A DNA stretch of 31,717 bases from CAXBCP01 sp963974055 (GTDB lineage Bacteria > Pseudomonadota > Alphaproteobacteria > MPNO01 > UBA830), in assembly GCA_963974055.1 (NCBI GenBank), contig CAXBCP010000044.1, forward strand, positions 1 through 31,717. Reading direction: 5' to 3'. Below the pieces are notes generated by a model. The model had not been told where the DNA came from and did no database searches. It was given only the letters and a program-made list of their open reading frames with translations. This document shows, one piece after another, positions 1 through 7,402 of the stretch. The position numbers were made by a program, and so were the translations under genes. How positions within the stretch are numbered: the stretch's first letter is position 1; every line of letters starts with the position of its first letter.

Positions 1-242
1 GTGCCTTCGCCTGAGATCTTGTATCCGTTGGGCGGGTCGATTTCGCTCAGCGTCACCTTACCCTTGAACGTTGCCGAGACGGGGCCGACCTTGGACTTCA
101 CGGTCGCCGACAGTTCGGTTTCGGAATCCTTGTTCAATTCCTGGCAACCCGGGATACACGTCGCGAGAACTTCGGGGTCGTTCAGGGCTTCCCATACTTT
201 TTGCCGGGGCGCAGGGATTTTGTATTCGCCGGTCATTTCCAT
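1..242 (-). CDS. coxG: CoxG-like SRPBCC protein (carbon monoxide dehydrogenase subunit G family), partial
   Basis: The C-terminal part runs off the left edge, so only the first ~80 residues are present. The protein begins MEMTGEYKIPAPRQKVWEAL and continues with an N-D-P-E-V-L segment and an I-P-G-C motif, the characteristic opening of CoxG/SRPBCC proteins. CoxG is a membrane-anchored accessory protein of molybdenum hydroxylases such as aerobic CO dehydrogenase, and relatives occur beside many xanthine-dehydrogenase-family operons. The start at 242 is supported by GGAG nine bases upstream; an in-frame ATG at 236 is the alternative. It lies downstream of the hybrid kinase on the same strand, about 140 bases away. 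Whether a CO dehydrogenase operon follows cannot be seen. Confidence 0.85.
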   Translation of the reverse strand, partial: MEMTGEYKIPAPRQKVWEALNDPEVLATCIPGCQELNKDSETELSATVKSKVGPVSATFKGKVTLSEIDPPNGYKISGEG

Positions 243-382
243 GACAGATATCTCCAGTCTCTTGACGCTTGAGGAATTTGCCGGAACTTAGTGCGTCGGC
301 GAAGCTTGGGCAAGAGAAGGGCGTCGCTATTGCGCAACCGGGGCCGCTATTGGACTTTCCCGGAAAATCTGCGGGTGGAGGG

Positions 383-3274
383 TCAGGAAATGTCTGTATC
401 GAACGGGGCGAAGACCTCGTCGAGATTGTTCTCGAGTTCACGTGTACGGGCGGCGAATTCGGTGTCGCTATTCACATGCTTTTTGATCGATACCGCTGCC
501 TGGGCCGGGCGTAATGTTATTTCCTGACCGCACTGGCGCTGCATTGCCTCGGCGAGTTTTTCGCTCTCGATCGGTTTCGATACATAGTCGTCCATGCCGG
601 AGTTCCGGTATTTCTCCCGATCGCCTTTCATCGCATTCGCTGTGAGTGCAATGATCGGTATCTGCGATTCAGGTCCGTCCAGGTCCCGGATTCGCGTGGT
701 CGCGGTCACGCCGTCCATCTCCGGCATCTGGACGTCCATCAGAACGAGGTCGTAGGAGCCCCGGACGACGGCACTGACAGCTTCGATCCCGTTTCCGACG
801 ATGTCGACCCGATGCCCGGCTAACAAAAGAATCGCCGAAATCACTTTCTGGTTCACGTCGTTGTCCTCGGCGACCAGAATTCGTAGAGACCTGCCGGGCT
901 CGGCCGCAGATTCTGTCTTGTGCGAGGGGGGGGCTACCCGTTCGGCGGCGGGGACGTTCGCCGGGACCCCTTCTGGACAGACGATACTGAACCAGAACGT
1001 CGACCCTTCGCCTGGGGTGCTGTCGACGCCGATTTCGCCGCCCATTGCCTCCGCGAGCTGCTTGCTGATGGCGAGTCCGAGCCCCGTACCGCCGTGTTTT
1101 CGCGTGATGGAAGTGTCGGCCTGCGCGAATTTGCGAAACAGTGTGGCGGCGGTGTCCCTGTCGATGCCCGCACCGGTATCGCGTACGTCGAACCGGGTGC
1201 TTATCAGCCCGGATTCCAGACTCTGTTGAGCAACGGAGATCCTGATGCTTCCGGCGACCGTGAATTTGAGCGCGTTCGACATGAAATTGAACAATATCTG
1301 CCGAATTCTGGTCGGGTCGGATCTGAGAACCGGGGCCGTTAGTTCGTCGCACTGATGGCTGAACTCGATACCGGCCGCAAATGCCTTGGGAGCCCAAAGA
1401 TCGGAGACCGATTGCAGAATTCCGTCAATATCGAAATCGATTTGCTCGAGTTCCAGCTTGCCCGCTTCGATCTTGGACAGATCGAGGATGTCGTTCAGGA
1501 GCGTCAGCAACAGGCCGCCGGAAGACCGGATCGTTTCGACCTGGCTGCGTTGTGCGTCGTCGAGCGGCGTGTCGAGCAGCAGGCCGGCCATTCCCAATAC
1601 CCCGTTTAGCGGGGTCCTGATTTCATGGCTCATGCTTGCGAGGAATTCGGATTTTGCCTGGTTGGCGACCTGTGCTTCCTTCGCGGTCCGTTCGGCTTCC
1701 GCCTTCGCCTGTTCGAGTTTTTCTTCCCGGTCGTGGAGTATCGTGACGTCCGTGTTTACACCGCCGACGCCCGCGACGACGCCATCTGCATCGAAAACCG
1801 GAAATTTGGAGACATTGTAGACCCGGACGTTGCCGTTCCTGTCCACGATCTCAAGCGTAGATGTTGACGGCACGCAGGAATCCATAACGACCTGATCGAC
1901 CGCCTCCATTTTTGCCCTTTCTTCCGGGCTCAGTCGGGAACCTCCGCGTTGACCGATTATCTGTTCCTCGGTCACCTTGTGAAGTTGCAGGTATCGGGCG
2001 TTTACCATGACCAGCCGGTGTTCGCGGTCTTTGACATACATGGTCGATGGCGAGTTATCGAGGAACGCGCGCAGGCGGCTTTCGCTTTCGCGGAGCGCGG
2101 TTTCTGCGCCGCGCCGATGGTTGATCGTTCTAAGCAGAATGATGATCAGCGTCATCTGCATCGCGATGGCGATCGTGCCGCTGATCAGCCAGTCCATATA
2201 TCCCTGCAGGAGGTGATCGGGGCGATTGTATATCTTCGAAAGTGGCGGCAGGGAGCTGTCGTTGACGGAAAGCCGCTGCAATTCCTGGTGGTCGAATGCG
2301 AATACGTTGGGGCTTTCCTGAGTAACGGGAATACTGCCGACAGGTATCCCGCTCAGCACGATCGCAGCCATTTCGCCTGCATATTTTCCCTGCTCGAACT
2401 GCGAAACGACATTACCGCCCAGTACTCCGCGCCCGATACCGTGTTGCTGCAAAGCAAAAAGCGGTCCGGCAAAAGCGGCTTTCAACTCGGCAAGCGTGTC
2501 TCCGAATTCCCGACGCTGTCCGGAGCGGTCCCGGTAAATGCTTTGAATCATAAGAGGGTGATTTTCGGGGATTCTTGCGAGACGCTGCCATAGTTCGTCG
2601 TAGGTCATGTCAGACAGCGACAGGAGCTCGACATTACCGAGGTTCCTTTGTCGGATGGCTTCTCTCAGGTTTCGGGCGCTGGCCTTGCCTGACGCGGTTG
2701 TTTCCTCGTAGACGACATAGATACTGTCAGCCTCGGGATACATGCGGGACATGAGCTCGAGTGTCGCGCCTGCGGATTGTTGTTCGACGACGCCTGTAAC
2801 CTGCGGGTTTGAATCCTGTGCGACGGCGTGAGGGATATTGTTCACGCCGAGAAAAATGATCGGTTTGTCCTTGAATAAGCCGTCTTGTTCGTCGAGCGCG
2901 AATTTGAAGGCATTATCGTCTGCAGTCACGATGAGGTCGTAGGGTGCGAGCCGTTTCAGCTTCGATGTCAGCGCGGCTTTGAAATCCGGTATTTGCGTTG
3001 AATTCGGAAGCCGCTTCGTATCCATGAATTCGATGTCCAGGATCGCATGGTCCGGACCGAACCCGTTATATTCAAGCGCCGACCGGAGCCCCTCGACCTG
3101 GGGATCGAAGGAGGGAAACGCAGGATGGTAGGAACTGATGAACAGGATGCGTTTGAGGGTGCCTTGGGCATGCGACGGGGCGGCTTCCGCAACCGTCAGG
3201 GCAAACGCAGCAAGGATTGCGAAAAGGAAGGTTTTCGCAATTGGATACCGAGGGGAACGATTGCGATATTCCAT
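383..3274 (-). CDS. Hybrid sensor histidine kinase/response regulator with ABC-substrate-binding-type sensor domain
   Basis: A 963-residue membrane kinase. Order of parts: signal peptide (1-37), a periplasmic domain resembling the ABC_sub_bind family (about 40-355, beginning with R-I-L-F-I-S-S-Y-H-P), a transmembrane helix (364-384), a PAS domain (about 395-510), a coiled-coil linker, HisKA with SMSHEIRTPLNG (phospho-acceptor His550), HATPase with an N-box (Asn667) and the G-box GGTGLGLAIS, then a receiver with MDVQMPEMDG (Asp847). A ~50-residue tail follows the receiver; no Hpt domain is present, so a separate phosphotransferase is expected. The start at 3274 is preferred over an upstream in-frame ATG at 3334 because it gives a typical positively charged signal peptide. 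An inverted repeat sits ~60 bases upstream. Ligand and target genes are unknown. Confidence 0.9.
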   Translation of the reverse strand: MEYRNRSPRYPIAKTFLFAILAAFALTVAEAAPSHAQGTLKRILFISSYHPAFPSFDPQVEGLRSALEYNGFGPDHAILDIEFMDTKRLPNSTQIPDFKAALTSKLKRLAPYDLIVTADDNAFKFALDEQDGLFKDKPIIFLGVNNIPHAVAQDSNPQVTGVVEQQSAGATLELMSRMYPEADSIYVVYEETTASGKASARNLREAIRQRNLGNVELLSLSDMTYDELWQRLARIPENHPLMIQSIYRDRSGQRREFGDTLAELKAAFAGPLFALQQHGIGRGVLGGNVVSQFEQGKYAGEMAAIVLSGIPVGSIPVTQESPNVFAFDHQELQRLSVNDSSLPPLSKIYNRPDHLLQGYMDWLISGTIAIAMQMTLIIILLRTINHRRGAETALRESESRLRAFLDNSPSTMYVKDREHRLVMVNARYLQLHKVTEEQIIGQRGGSRLSPEERAKMEAVDQVVMDSCVPSTSTLEIVDRNGNVRVYNVSKFPVFDADGVVAGVGGVNTDVTILHDREEKLEQAKAEAERTAKEAQVANQAKSEFLASMSHEIRTPLNGVLGMAGLLLDTPLDDAQRSQVETIRSSGGLLLTLLNDILDLSKIEAGKLELEQIDFDIDGILQSVSDLWAPKAFAAGIEFSHQCDELTAPVLRSDPTRIRQILFNFMSNALKFTVAGSIRISVAQQSLESGLISTRFDVRDTGAGIDRDTAATLFRKFAQADTSITRKHGGTGLGLAISKQLAEAMGGEIGVDSTPGEGSTFWFSIVCPEGVPANVPAAERVAPPSHKTESAAEPGRSLRILVAEDNDVNQKVISAILLLAGHRVDIVGNGIEAVSAVVRGSYDLVLMDVQMPEMDGVTATTRIRDLDGPESQIPIIALTANAMKGDREKYRNSGMDDYVSKPIESEKLAEAMQRQCGQEITLRPAQAAVSIKKHVNSDTEFAARTRELENNLDEVFAPFDTDIS

Positions 3275-3335
3275 CCGCCCAAAATGGCTTGCAGCCGTTA
3301 AGGAAAGCTTTAGAAAATCGCAAAAAACATACATC

Positions 3336-3353
3336 CGTATGAGAAATCATACG
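3336..3353. promoter_or_regulatory. Perfect inverted repeat upstream of the hybrid kinase (operator-like)
   Basis: CGTATGAGAAATCATACG is two 7-base arms (CGTATGA / TCATACG) around GAAA. It lies 62 bases ahead of the kinase start in the ~165-base gap between the kinase and the upstream dioxygenase gene. Being AT-rich and in an intergenic region, it could be a binding site for a dimeric regulator. No promoter elements could be assigned with confidence. Confidence 0.4.
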
Positions 3354-3438
3354 CGGCGGAACCCCGAAACCGGCGATTGAATCGGGGCGTGAGGGTGCTG
3401 CTTTCGATTGGTGCCGCCGGACCCGTTCCGGACCGGGG

Positions 3439-4272
3439 TCAGGCGGCTACTTTCCATTCTGCGAGCCCGCAGCCGATCAGGGTTTCCGGCATCGGGGTGT
3501 AATCGATCAGGTCGAACCCCTTTCCTCCGGCCGCTGCATGGGCGATTGCCCAGGACCGGAGTTCGGCGCCGCCATTGCCCGTTTCGGCCAGCATTCGGTC
3601 CAGTTCGGAGGCGATCCGGGCGTCCGGGGCGTTTCTGAACAGGTCGATACAGGCATGATCGAATGGCTCGTCGATCCAGCCCATCGTCGTTTCGCCGATG
3701 GAGTGGCTGAGTCCGCCGGTGCCGAGTACCGCGACCCGGAGGTCTTCGGGATAGGCTTCGATGGCTTCGCGGATCATGTGTCCCCAGGCGAGGCAGCGTT
3801 TCGGCGTCGGAAACGGCTTTTCGACGAGGTTTATGAAGACTGGCACAACCGGGAGCATGGGGTCGATGCCCATCCGCCATAGCGGAATCCCGATTCCATG
3901 ATCGATCTTGATCCGGTGGGAATAGGCCGGGTCGAAGTCCGCGCCCATGGCGAATTCCAGCAGATGACGGCCCAGGCCGGCATGGCCGGGCATTGTCTTG
4001 CCATCGAAGATCGGTTTCATGAACGGCTCGGGCGGGCCGTCGTGGACGTCACCGATGCCGATGAGGAAAGCAGGCATGTTTTCGAGAAAGAAATTGATCC
4101 AGTGATCGTTCGAATGGATCACCAGCACGTCCGGTTCCAGCGCTTTGAGCCGTGCCCCCAGGTCGTCGTAACGGGTGGTCAGCCAGTCCCGCGTATCGTC
4201 TTTCAGCGTGTCCCAGGACCGGGCGATATTGGGAGCGTGTGAGGCGGCAAAGCTGCCGACAAGTTTAGCCAT
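3439..4272 (-). CDS. Class III extradiol ring-cleavage dioxygenase, LigB-like catalytic subunit
   Basis: A 277-residue non-heme Fe(II) dioxygenase of the LigB superfamily (protocatechuate 4,5-dioxygenase beta type), which opens catechol-type rings next to a hydroxyl. Family metal and catalytic positions are visible: His12 (S-H-A-P-N), His57 (S-N-D-H-W), Glu237 (G-G-A-E-L-R-S-W), His190 (T-G-G-L-S-H) and the D-H-G-I-G-I-P motif at 124-130. The start at 4272 has AAAGGA about ten bases upstream and overlaps the preceding LigA-like gene by eight bases (ATGGCTAA), implying coupled translation and a two-subunit enzyme. The substrate cannot be assigned from sequence; a gallate/protocatechuate-like compound is a family-based guess. 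Confidence 0.88.
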   Translation of the reverse strand: MAKLVGSFAASHAPNIARSWDTLKDDTRDWLTTRYDDLGARLKALEPDVLVIHSNDHWINFFLENMPAFLIGIGDVHDGPPEPFMKPIFDGKTMPGHAGLGRHLLEFAMGADFDPAYSHRIKIDHGIGIPLWRMGIDPMLPVVPVFINLVEKPFPTPKRCLAWGHMIREAIEAYPEDLRVAVLGTGGLSHSIGETTMGWIDEPFDHACIDLFRNAPDARIASELDRMLAETGNGGAELRSWAIAHAAAGGKGFDLIDYTPMPETLIGCGLAEWKVAA

Positions 4273-4543
4273 GGACGCGTTTCCTTTCATCTTCGGTCTG
4301 CAATGCTTCGAGAACCGATATCGATTTTTCGTCGTCATATCCCAGCATCAGCAGGAAAAACCGCATCAGGTAGGGGTTTACGACGGGCAGCAGGGTCTCG
4401 ATGTCGTCATCCAGGAACGCCTGCCGGAGTTCGTCCGATACCGGGTAGCGCGCGAGAAATTCTGCGCGGTGATTGGTCCACAGGTCCTTGCCGTCCGGCC
4501 CCTGCAGATCGAATATCAGTTTGTTCGCCCAGTAATCGGTCAT
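4265..4543 (-). CDS. LigA-like small subunit of extradiol dioxygenase
   Basis: A 92-residue protein matching the LigA (protocatechuate 4,5-dioxygenase alpha) fold family: a short helical protein with the N-terminal region around F-L-A-R-Y-P-V-S-D-E-L-R and a C-terminal V-N-P-Y-L-M-R-F-F-L-L-M-L-G segment. In LigAB the small subunit caps the active site of LigB. The start ATG at 4543 has GGAGA seven bases upstream. It is first in a two-gene operon with the LigB-like gene, overlapping it by eight bases, and is transcribed divergently from the trp operon. Confidence 0.82.
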   Translation of the reverse strand: MTDYWANKLIFDLQGPDGKDLWTNHRAEFLARYPVSDELRQAFLDDDIETLLPVVNPYLMRFFLLMLGYDDEKSISVLEALQTEDERKRVHG

Positions 4544-4580
4544 TGTCGTCTCCGCGGCACTATTGTCGGATTGCAGTTTA

Positions 4581-4602
4581 ACATATCTATCAGATGATAT
4601 GT
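4581..4602. promoter_or_regulatory. Inverted repeat ACATATC-N8-GATATGT, candidate operator
   Basis: Two 7-base arms in perfect inverted orientation are separated by eight bases, about 40 bases upstream of the LigA-like start and overlapping the candidate -10. The size and placement fit a repressor dimer site for a catabolic operon. No regulator gene is adjacent, so the cognate protein is unknown. Confidence 0.4.
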
Positions 4603-4625
4603 CCGCTGCGTATGATCGATATCAA
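4597..4625 (-). promoter_or_regulatory. Candidate sigma-70 promoter of the ligA/ligB-like operon
   Basis: On the minus strand a -35-like TTGATA (4620-4625) is separated by exactly 17 bases from ACATAT (4597-4602). This would start transcription ~45 bases ahead of the LigA-like gene. The -10 box overlaps one arm of the inverted repeat at 4581-4602. Confidence 0.4.
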
Positions 4626-4649
4626 TTTTTGCAGCCCGACTATGGGTGC

Positions 4650-4678
4650 TTGACATGGCGGCGTCGCTGAACGAGTTT
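4650..4678 (+). promoter_or_regulatory. Candidate trp promoter
   Basis: A consensus -35 TTGACA (4650-4655) is followed at 17 bases by a weak -10 (GAGTTT, 4673-4678). Transcription would begin about seven bases later, at or next to the A of the trpL start codon (4685), so the leader message would be leaderless, as is known for Sinorhizobium trpL. Confidence 0.5.
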
Positions 4679-4684
4679 GCTGCG

Positions 4685-4735
4685 ATGAACTCGAACGACA
4701 TCCGCATTCGCAAAATCTGGTGGTGGCCGGTCTAA
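4685..4735 (+). CDS. trpL: trp operon leader peptide TrpL
   Basis: A 16-codon reading frame encodes MNSNDIRIRKIWWWPV with three consecutive tryptophan codons (4718-4726) just before the stop. It lies 150 bases upstream of trpE(G), immediately ahead of an attenuator. Ribosome stalling at the Trp codons senses charged tRNA-Trp. There is no ribosome-binding site upstream, and the promoter spacing places the transcript start near the ATG, suggesting a leaderless message. In rhizobia the homologous peptide (14 residues, also with WWW) and its attenuated RNA also act in trans; whether that holds here is unknown. Confidence 0.9.
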   Translation: MNSNDIRIRKIWWWPV

Positions 4736-4824
4736 CCGGCGGCCGCACGCGATGTTCGTTTGATTTAACACGACAGACAGACGCTGAAACGGGCCGCCAG
4801 GGAACTGGCGGCTTTTGTTGTTTT
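4726..4824 (+). promoter_or_regulatory. Tryptophan attenuator (1:2, 2:3 and 3:4 hairpins with terminator)
   Basis: Three mutually exclusive stems can be read directly. Stem 1:2 is GCCGGT (4726-4731) with ACCGGC (4735-4740), overlapping the last Trp codon and the leader stop. The antiterminator 2:3 is GGCGGCC (4738-4744) with GGCCGCC (4792-4798). The terminator 3:4 is GCCGCCAG (4793-4800) with CTGGCGGC (4805-4812), loop GGAA, followed by TTTTGTTGTTTT (4813-4824). When the ribosome stalls on the Trp codons, segment 1 is masked, 2:3 forms and trpE(G) is transcribed; otherwise 1:2 and 3:4 form and transcription ends. Confidence 0.9.
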
Positions 4825-4883
4825 GGCGCCTTTTCCCTTCCGGCTCTTTCACCGACCGAATGACCGACTGAAAGGGAAGCAAG

Positions 4884-7016
4884 ATGTCCTCGATAACCTA
4901 TACCACTCCCGGCGGGATCGGCGTGCGCCGGGAAGCGGGCGAAGCCGATTATGCGCAGGGCGTAGAGCCGCTCGTTTCGGCGCTCGATTCCCGCCGTGGG
5001 GTGCTGCTCGCATCGTCGTTCGAATATCCGGGGCGTTATACGCGGTGGGATATCGGGTTTGTCGATCCGCCGGTTGAAATAACGGCCCGGGGCCGCTCGG
5101 TTGCAATTCGTGCCCTGAATGGGCGCGGACACGTGCTGCTGCAGTTCATCGCGCCGTTTGTGGCGAAGATGGGCGTTATCCGCGATCTGTCCGAAGACGA
5201 GGCGGGTATTTCCTTCCGCGTCGCAGAGCCCGACGGGCCGTTCACGGAAGAGGAACGCAGCCGCCAGCCCAGCGTGTTTTCTGTGCTGCGGGAAATCGTC
5301 CGGATTTTCCAGTCGGACAAAGACCGGCATCTCGGCCTGTACGGTGCGTTCGGGTACGATCTGACCTTCCAGTTCGAGCCGGTGGTACAGAAAATGGCGC
5401 GGACCGGCAGTCAGCGCGATCTTGTGCTTTTTATTCCCGACGAAATCCTGATCGTCGATCACCGGCGGGAACGTGCGCGAAAATTCTCCTATGAATTCTC
5501 GCAGGGCGGCAAGGGCACCGACGGGATGCCGCGGACCGGGGCGTCCGAGACCTTCTCGCCGGGGGGGATGCCGGACGCGGATTGCGATCATGCGCCCGGC
5601 GAATACGCGGAAACGGTGCGGCTTGCCCAGCAGGCCTTTGCGCGCGGGGACATGTTCGAGGCGGTGCCGGGGCGCATGTTTCACGAGCCCTGCACTGCGT
5701 CGCCGGCAGAACTGTTCGACCGGTTGCGCCGGCGCAATCCGTCGCCCTATGGCGCGCTGATGAATCTCGGCGGCGGCGAATACCTTGTCGCGGCATCGCC
5801 GGAAATGTTCGTGCGCGTCGATGGCCGCCGGGTGGAGACCTGTCCGATTTCAGGCACCATCGCCCGCGGTCGCGACGCTATCGAGGATTCGGCAAATATC
5901 CGAGAACTGCTCAACTCGGCGAAGGATGAATCGGAACTCACGATGTGTACCGATGTCGACCGCAACGACAAATCCCGCGTCTGCGTGCCCGGAAGCGTCC
6001 GCGTTATCGGACGGCGCCAGGTTGAAATGTATTCCCGCCTTATACACACCGTCGACCATGTCGAGGGCGTTCTGGACGCGCGGTTCGATGCGTTCGATGC
6101 GTTTCTCGCCCACACCTGGGCGGTGACAGTGACCGGCGCGCCCAAACAGGCGGCAATGCAGTTTATCGAGGATCACGAGAAATCGCCGCGCCGGTGGTAT
6201 GGCGGCGCGATCGGGTTTGCCGGGTTCGATGGCTCCATGAATACGGGGCTGACACTGAGGACAATCCGGATCGAGAACGGCGTTGCCGAAATTCGGGCCG
6301 GCGCAACGCTGCTATACGATTCCGACCCGGAGGCGGAAGAGGCGGAAACGACGCTGAAGGCGTCGGCGCTGATCGACGCCATTCGCAATGCGGAACCGGC
6401 GGTAAAAGCCGCCGCTACATCCTCTGCGCCGGGGGCCGGCAAGAAGGTCCTGTTCGTCGACCACCGCGATTCCTTCGTACACACGCTGGCGGCCTATGTC
6501 CGGGCGACGGGGGCGGAAGTGACGACTCTGCGCGCGGGGTTCGACCCGGCGCTGATCGACAAAATTGCGCCGGATCTCGCCATCCTGTCGCCGGGGCCGG
6601 GGCGTCCGGGCGATTTCGATCTGTCGGGAACGATCGGCGAATTGCTGGCACGCACTATCCCGATCTTCGGGGTCTGCCTGGGGCTTCAGGGGATCGTCGA
6701 GCATTTCGGCGGCGAACTGGGGGTTCTCGATATTCCGGTCCATGGCAAGCCGTCCAGCGTGAAAACGGCAGCCTCGCCGCTATTCGAAGGGCTGCCGGCG
6801 GATTTTGCCGTCGGGCGCTACCATTCGCTGTTCGCCCGCAGGGATAAATTGCCGGACTGTCTGCGGGTCACGGCGGAAACGGCGGACGGGGTTGTTATGG
6901 CCGTCGAACATAAAACCCTGCCGGTTGCCGCCGTGCAGTTCCACCCGGAATCGATCATGTCCTTCGGCGACGGCGCAGGGCAGCGGTTGATGGAGAATGT
7001 CGTGGCCGGGATCTGA
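4884..7016 (+). CDS. trpE(G): Fused anthranilate synthase, components I and II
   Basis: A 710-residue single-chain anthranilate synthase (chorismate plus glutamine to anthranilate), first step of tryptophan synthesis. Residues ~1-500 are the TrpE chorismate-binding part, with the E-Y-P-G-R-Y-T-R-W-D segment typical of the alphaproteobacterial fused enzymes, the P-I-S-G-T-I-A-R-G motif at 321-329, and M-N-T-G-L-T-L-R at 452-459. Residues ~520-710 are the class I glutamine amidotransferase: SPGPGRPGD (569-577), nucleophile Cys598 in G-V-C-L-G, and His687/Glu689 in V-Q-F-H-P-E-S. The fusion is typical of rhizobia and azospirilla. AAGGGAAG precedes the ATG. Expression is controlled by the upstream trpL attenuator. 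A strong hairpin follows the stop; no other trp gene is linked here. Confidence 0.96.
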   Translation: MSSITYTTPGGIGVRREAGEADYAQGVEPLVSALDSRRGVLLASSFEYPGRYTRWDIGFVDPPVEITARGRSVAIRALNGRGHVLLQFIAPFVAKMGVIRDLSEDEAGISFRVAEPDGPFTEEERSRQPSVFSVLREIVRIFQSDKDRHLGLYGAFGYDLTFQFEPVVQKMARTGSQRDLVLFIPDEILIVDHRRERARKFSYEFSQGGKGTDGMPRTGASETFSPGGMPDADCDHAPGEYAETVRLAQQAFARGDMFEAVPGRMFHEPCTASPAELFDRLRRRNPSPYGALMNLGGGEYLVAASPEMFVRVDGRRVETCPISGTIARGRDAIEDSANIRELLNSAKDESELTMCTDVDRNDKSRVCVPGSVRVIGRRQVEMYSRLIHTVDHVEGVLDARFDAFDAFLAHTWAVTVTGAPKQAAMQFIEDHEKSPRRWYGGAIGFAGFDGSMNTGLTLRTIRIENGVAEIRAGATLLYDSDPEAEEAETTLKASALIDAIRNAEPAVKAAATSSAPGAGKKVLFVDHRDSFVHTLAAYVRATGAEVTTLRAGFDPALIDKIAPDLAILSPGPGRPGDFDLSGTIGELLARTIPIFGVCLGLQGIVEHFGGELGVLDIPVHGKPSSVKTAASPLFEGLPADFAVGRYHSLFARRDKLPDCLRVTAETADGVVMAVEHKTLPVAAVQFHPESIMSFGDGAGQRLMENVVAGI

Positions 7017-7052
7017 ACGTCCGGTCCGGAAACCGGCGTGACGGGAGAAATA

Positions 7053-7090
7053 ACGGCGGCCCGAATACTTCGGACCGCCGTCGTTTCGTC
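7053..7090 (+). terminator. Terminator after trpE(G)
   Basis: ACGGCGG-C-CCGAA (7053-7065) pairs with TTCGG-A-CCGCCGT (7069-7081) around a TAC loop, twelve base pairs with one internal mismatch, followed by a short T-containing tail (CGTTTCGT). It sits 37 bases past the stop codon. Confidence 0.65.
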
Positions 7091-7402
7091 ACCATCCTCC
7101 GCGACAACAGGTGGGGATGTGCCGCATCGGATGGCGCGCCGCCGTCCGGTACAAGCCGGGCCTGACTGGCCGGGCCGAATAGGGCGATGTTTCTGGAGAA
7201 GTGCACAAGGAAGAGTGCCTGACCGGACATCGGCGCGTCGGTCCATCCTGGACCCGCTTGATAGTACCAAGCAAATAACATGCCACTTACCGGTATTTCA
7301 ATGGGGACAGGGTGTTGGCAGTATTTCCGTGGTGCCGTTGGTTCCGGACCGTAAAGAATCCCGACGGTTGAGTCAGCTATGTCGCTCGCTCCCATGCCAG
7401 GG
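7091..7402. other. Intergenic stretch without a recognised gene
   Basis: About 310 bases lie between the trpE(G) terminator and the end of the convergent EamA permease gene. Open frames here have no recognisable similarity, no ribosome-binding sites and poor codon use. I see no convincing RNA gene or repeat. Confidence 0.5.

Noticed and set aside
7091..7402. Small genes between trpE(G) and the EamA permease
   Set aside because: Overlapping short frames on both strands without ribosome-binding sites, family motifs or consistent codon use.
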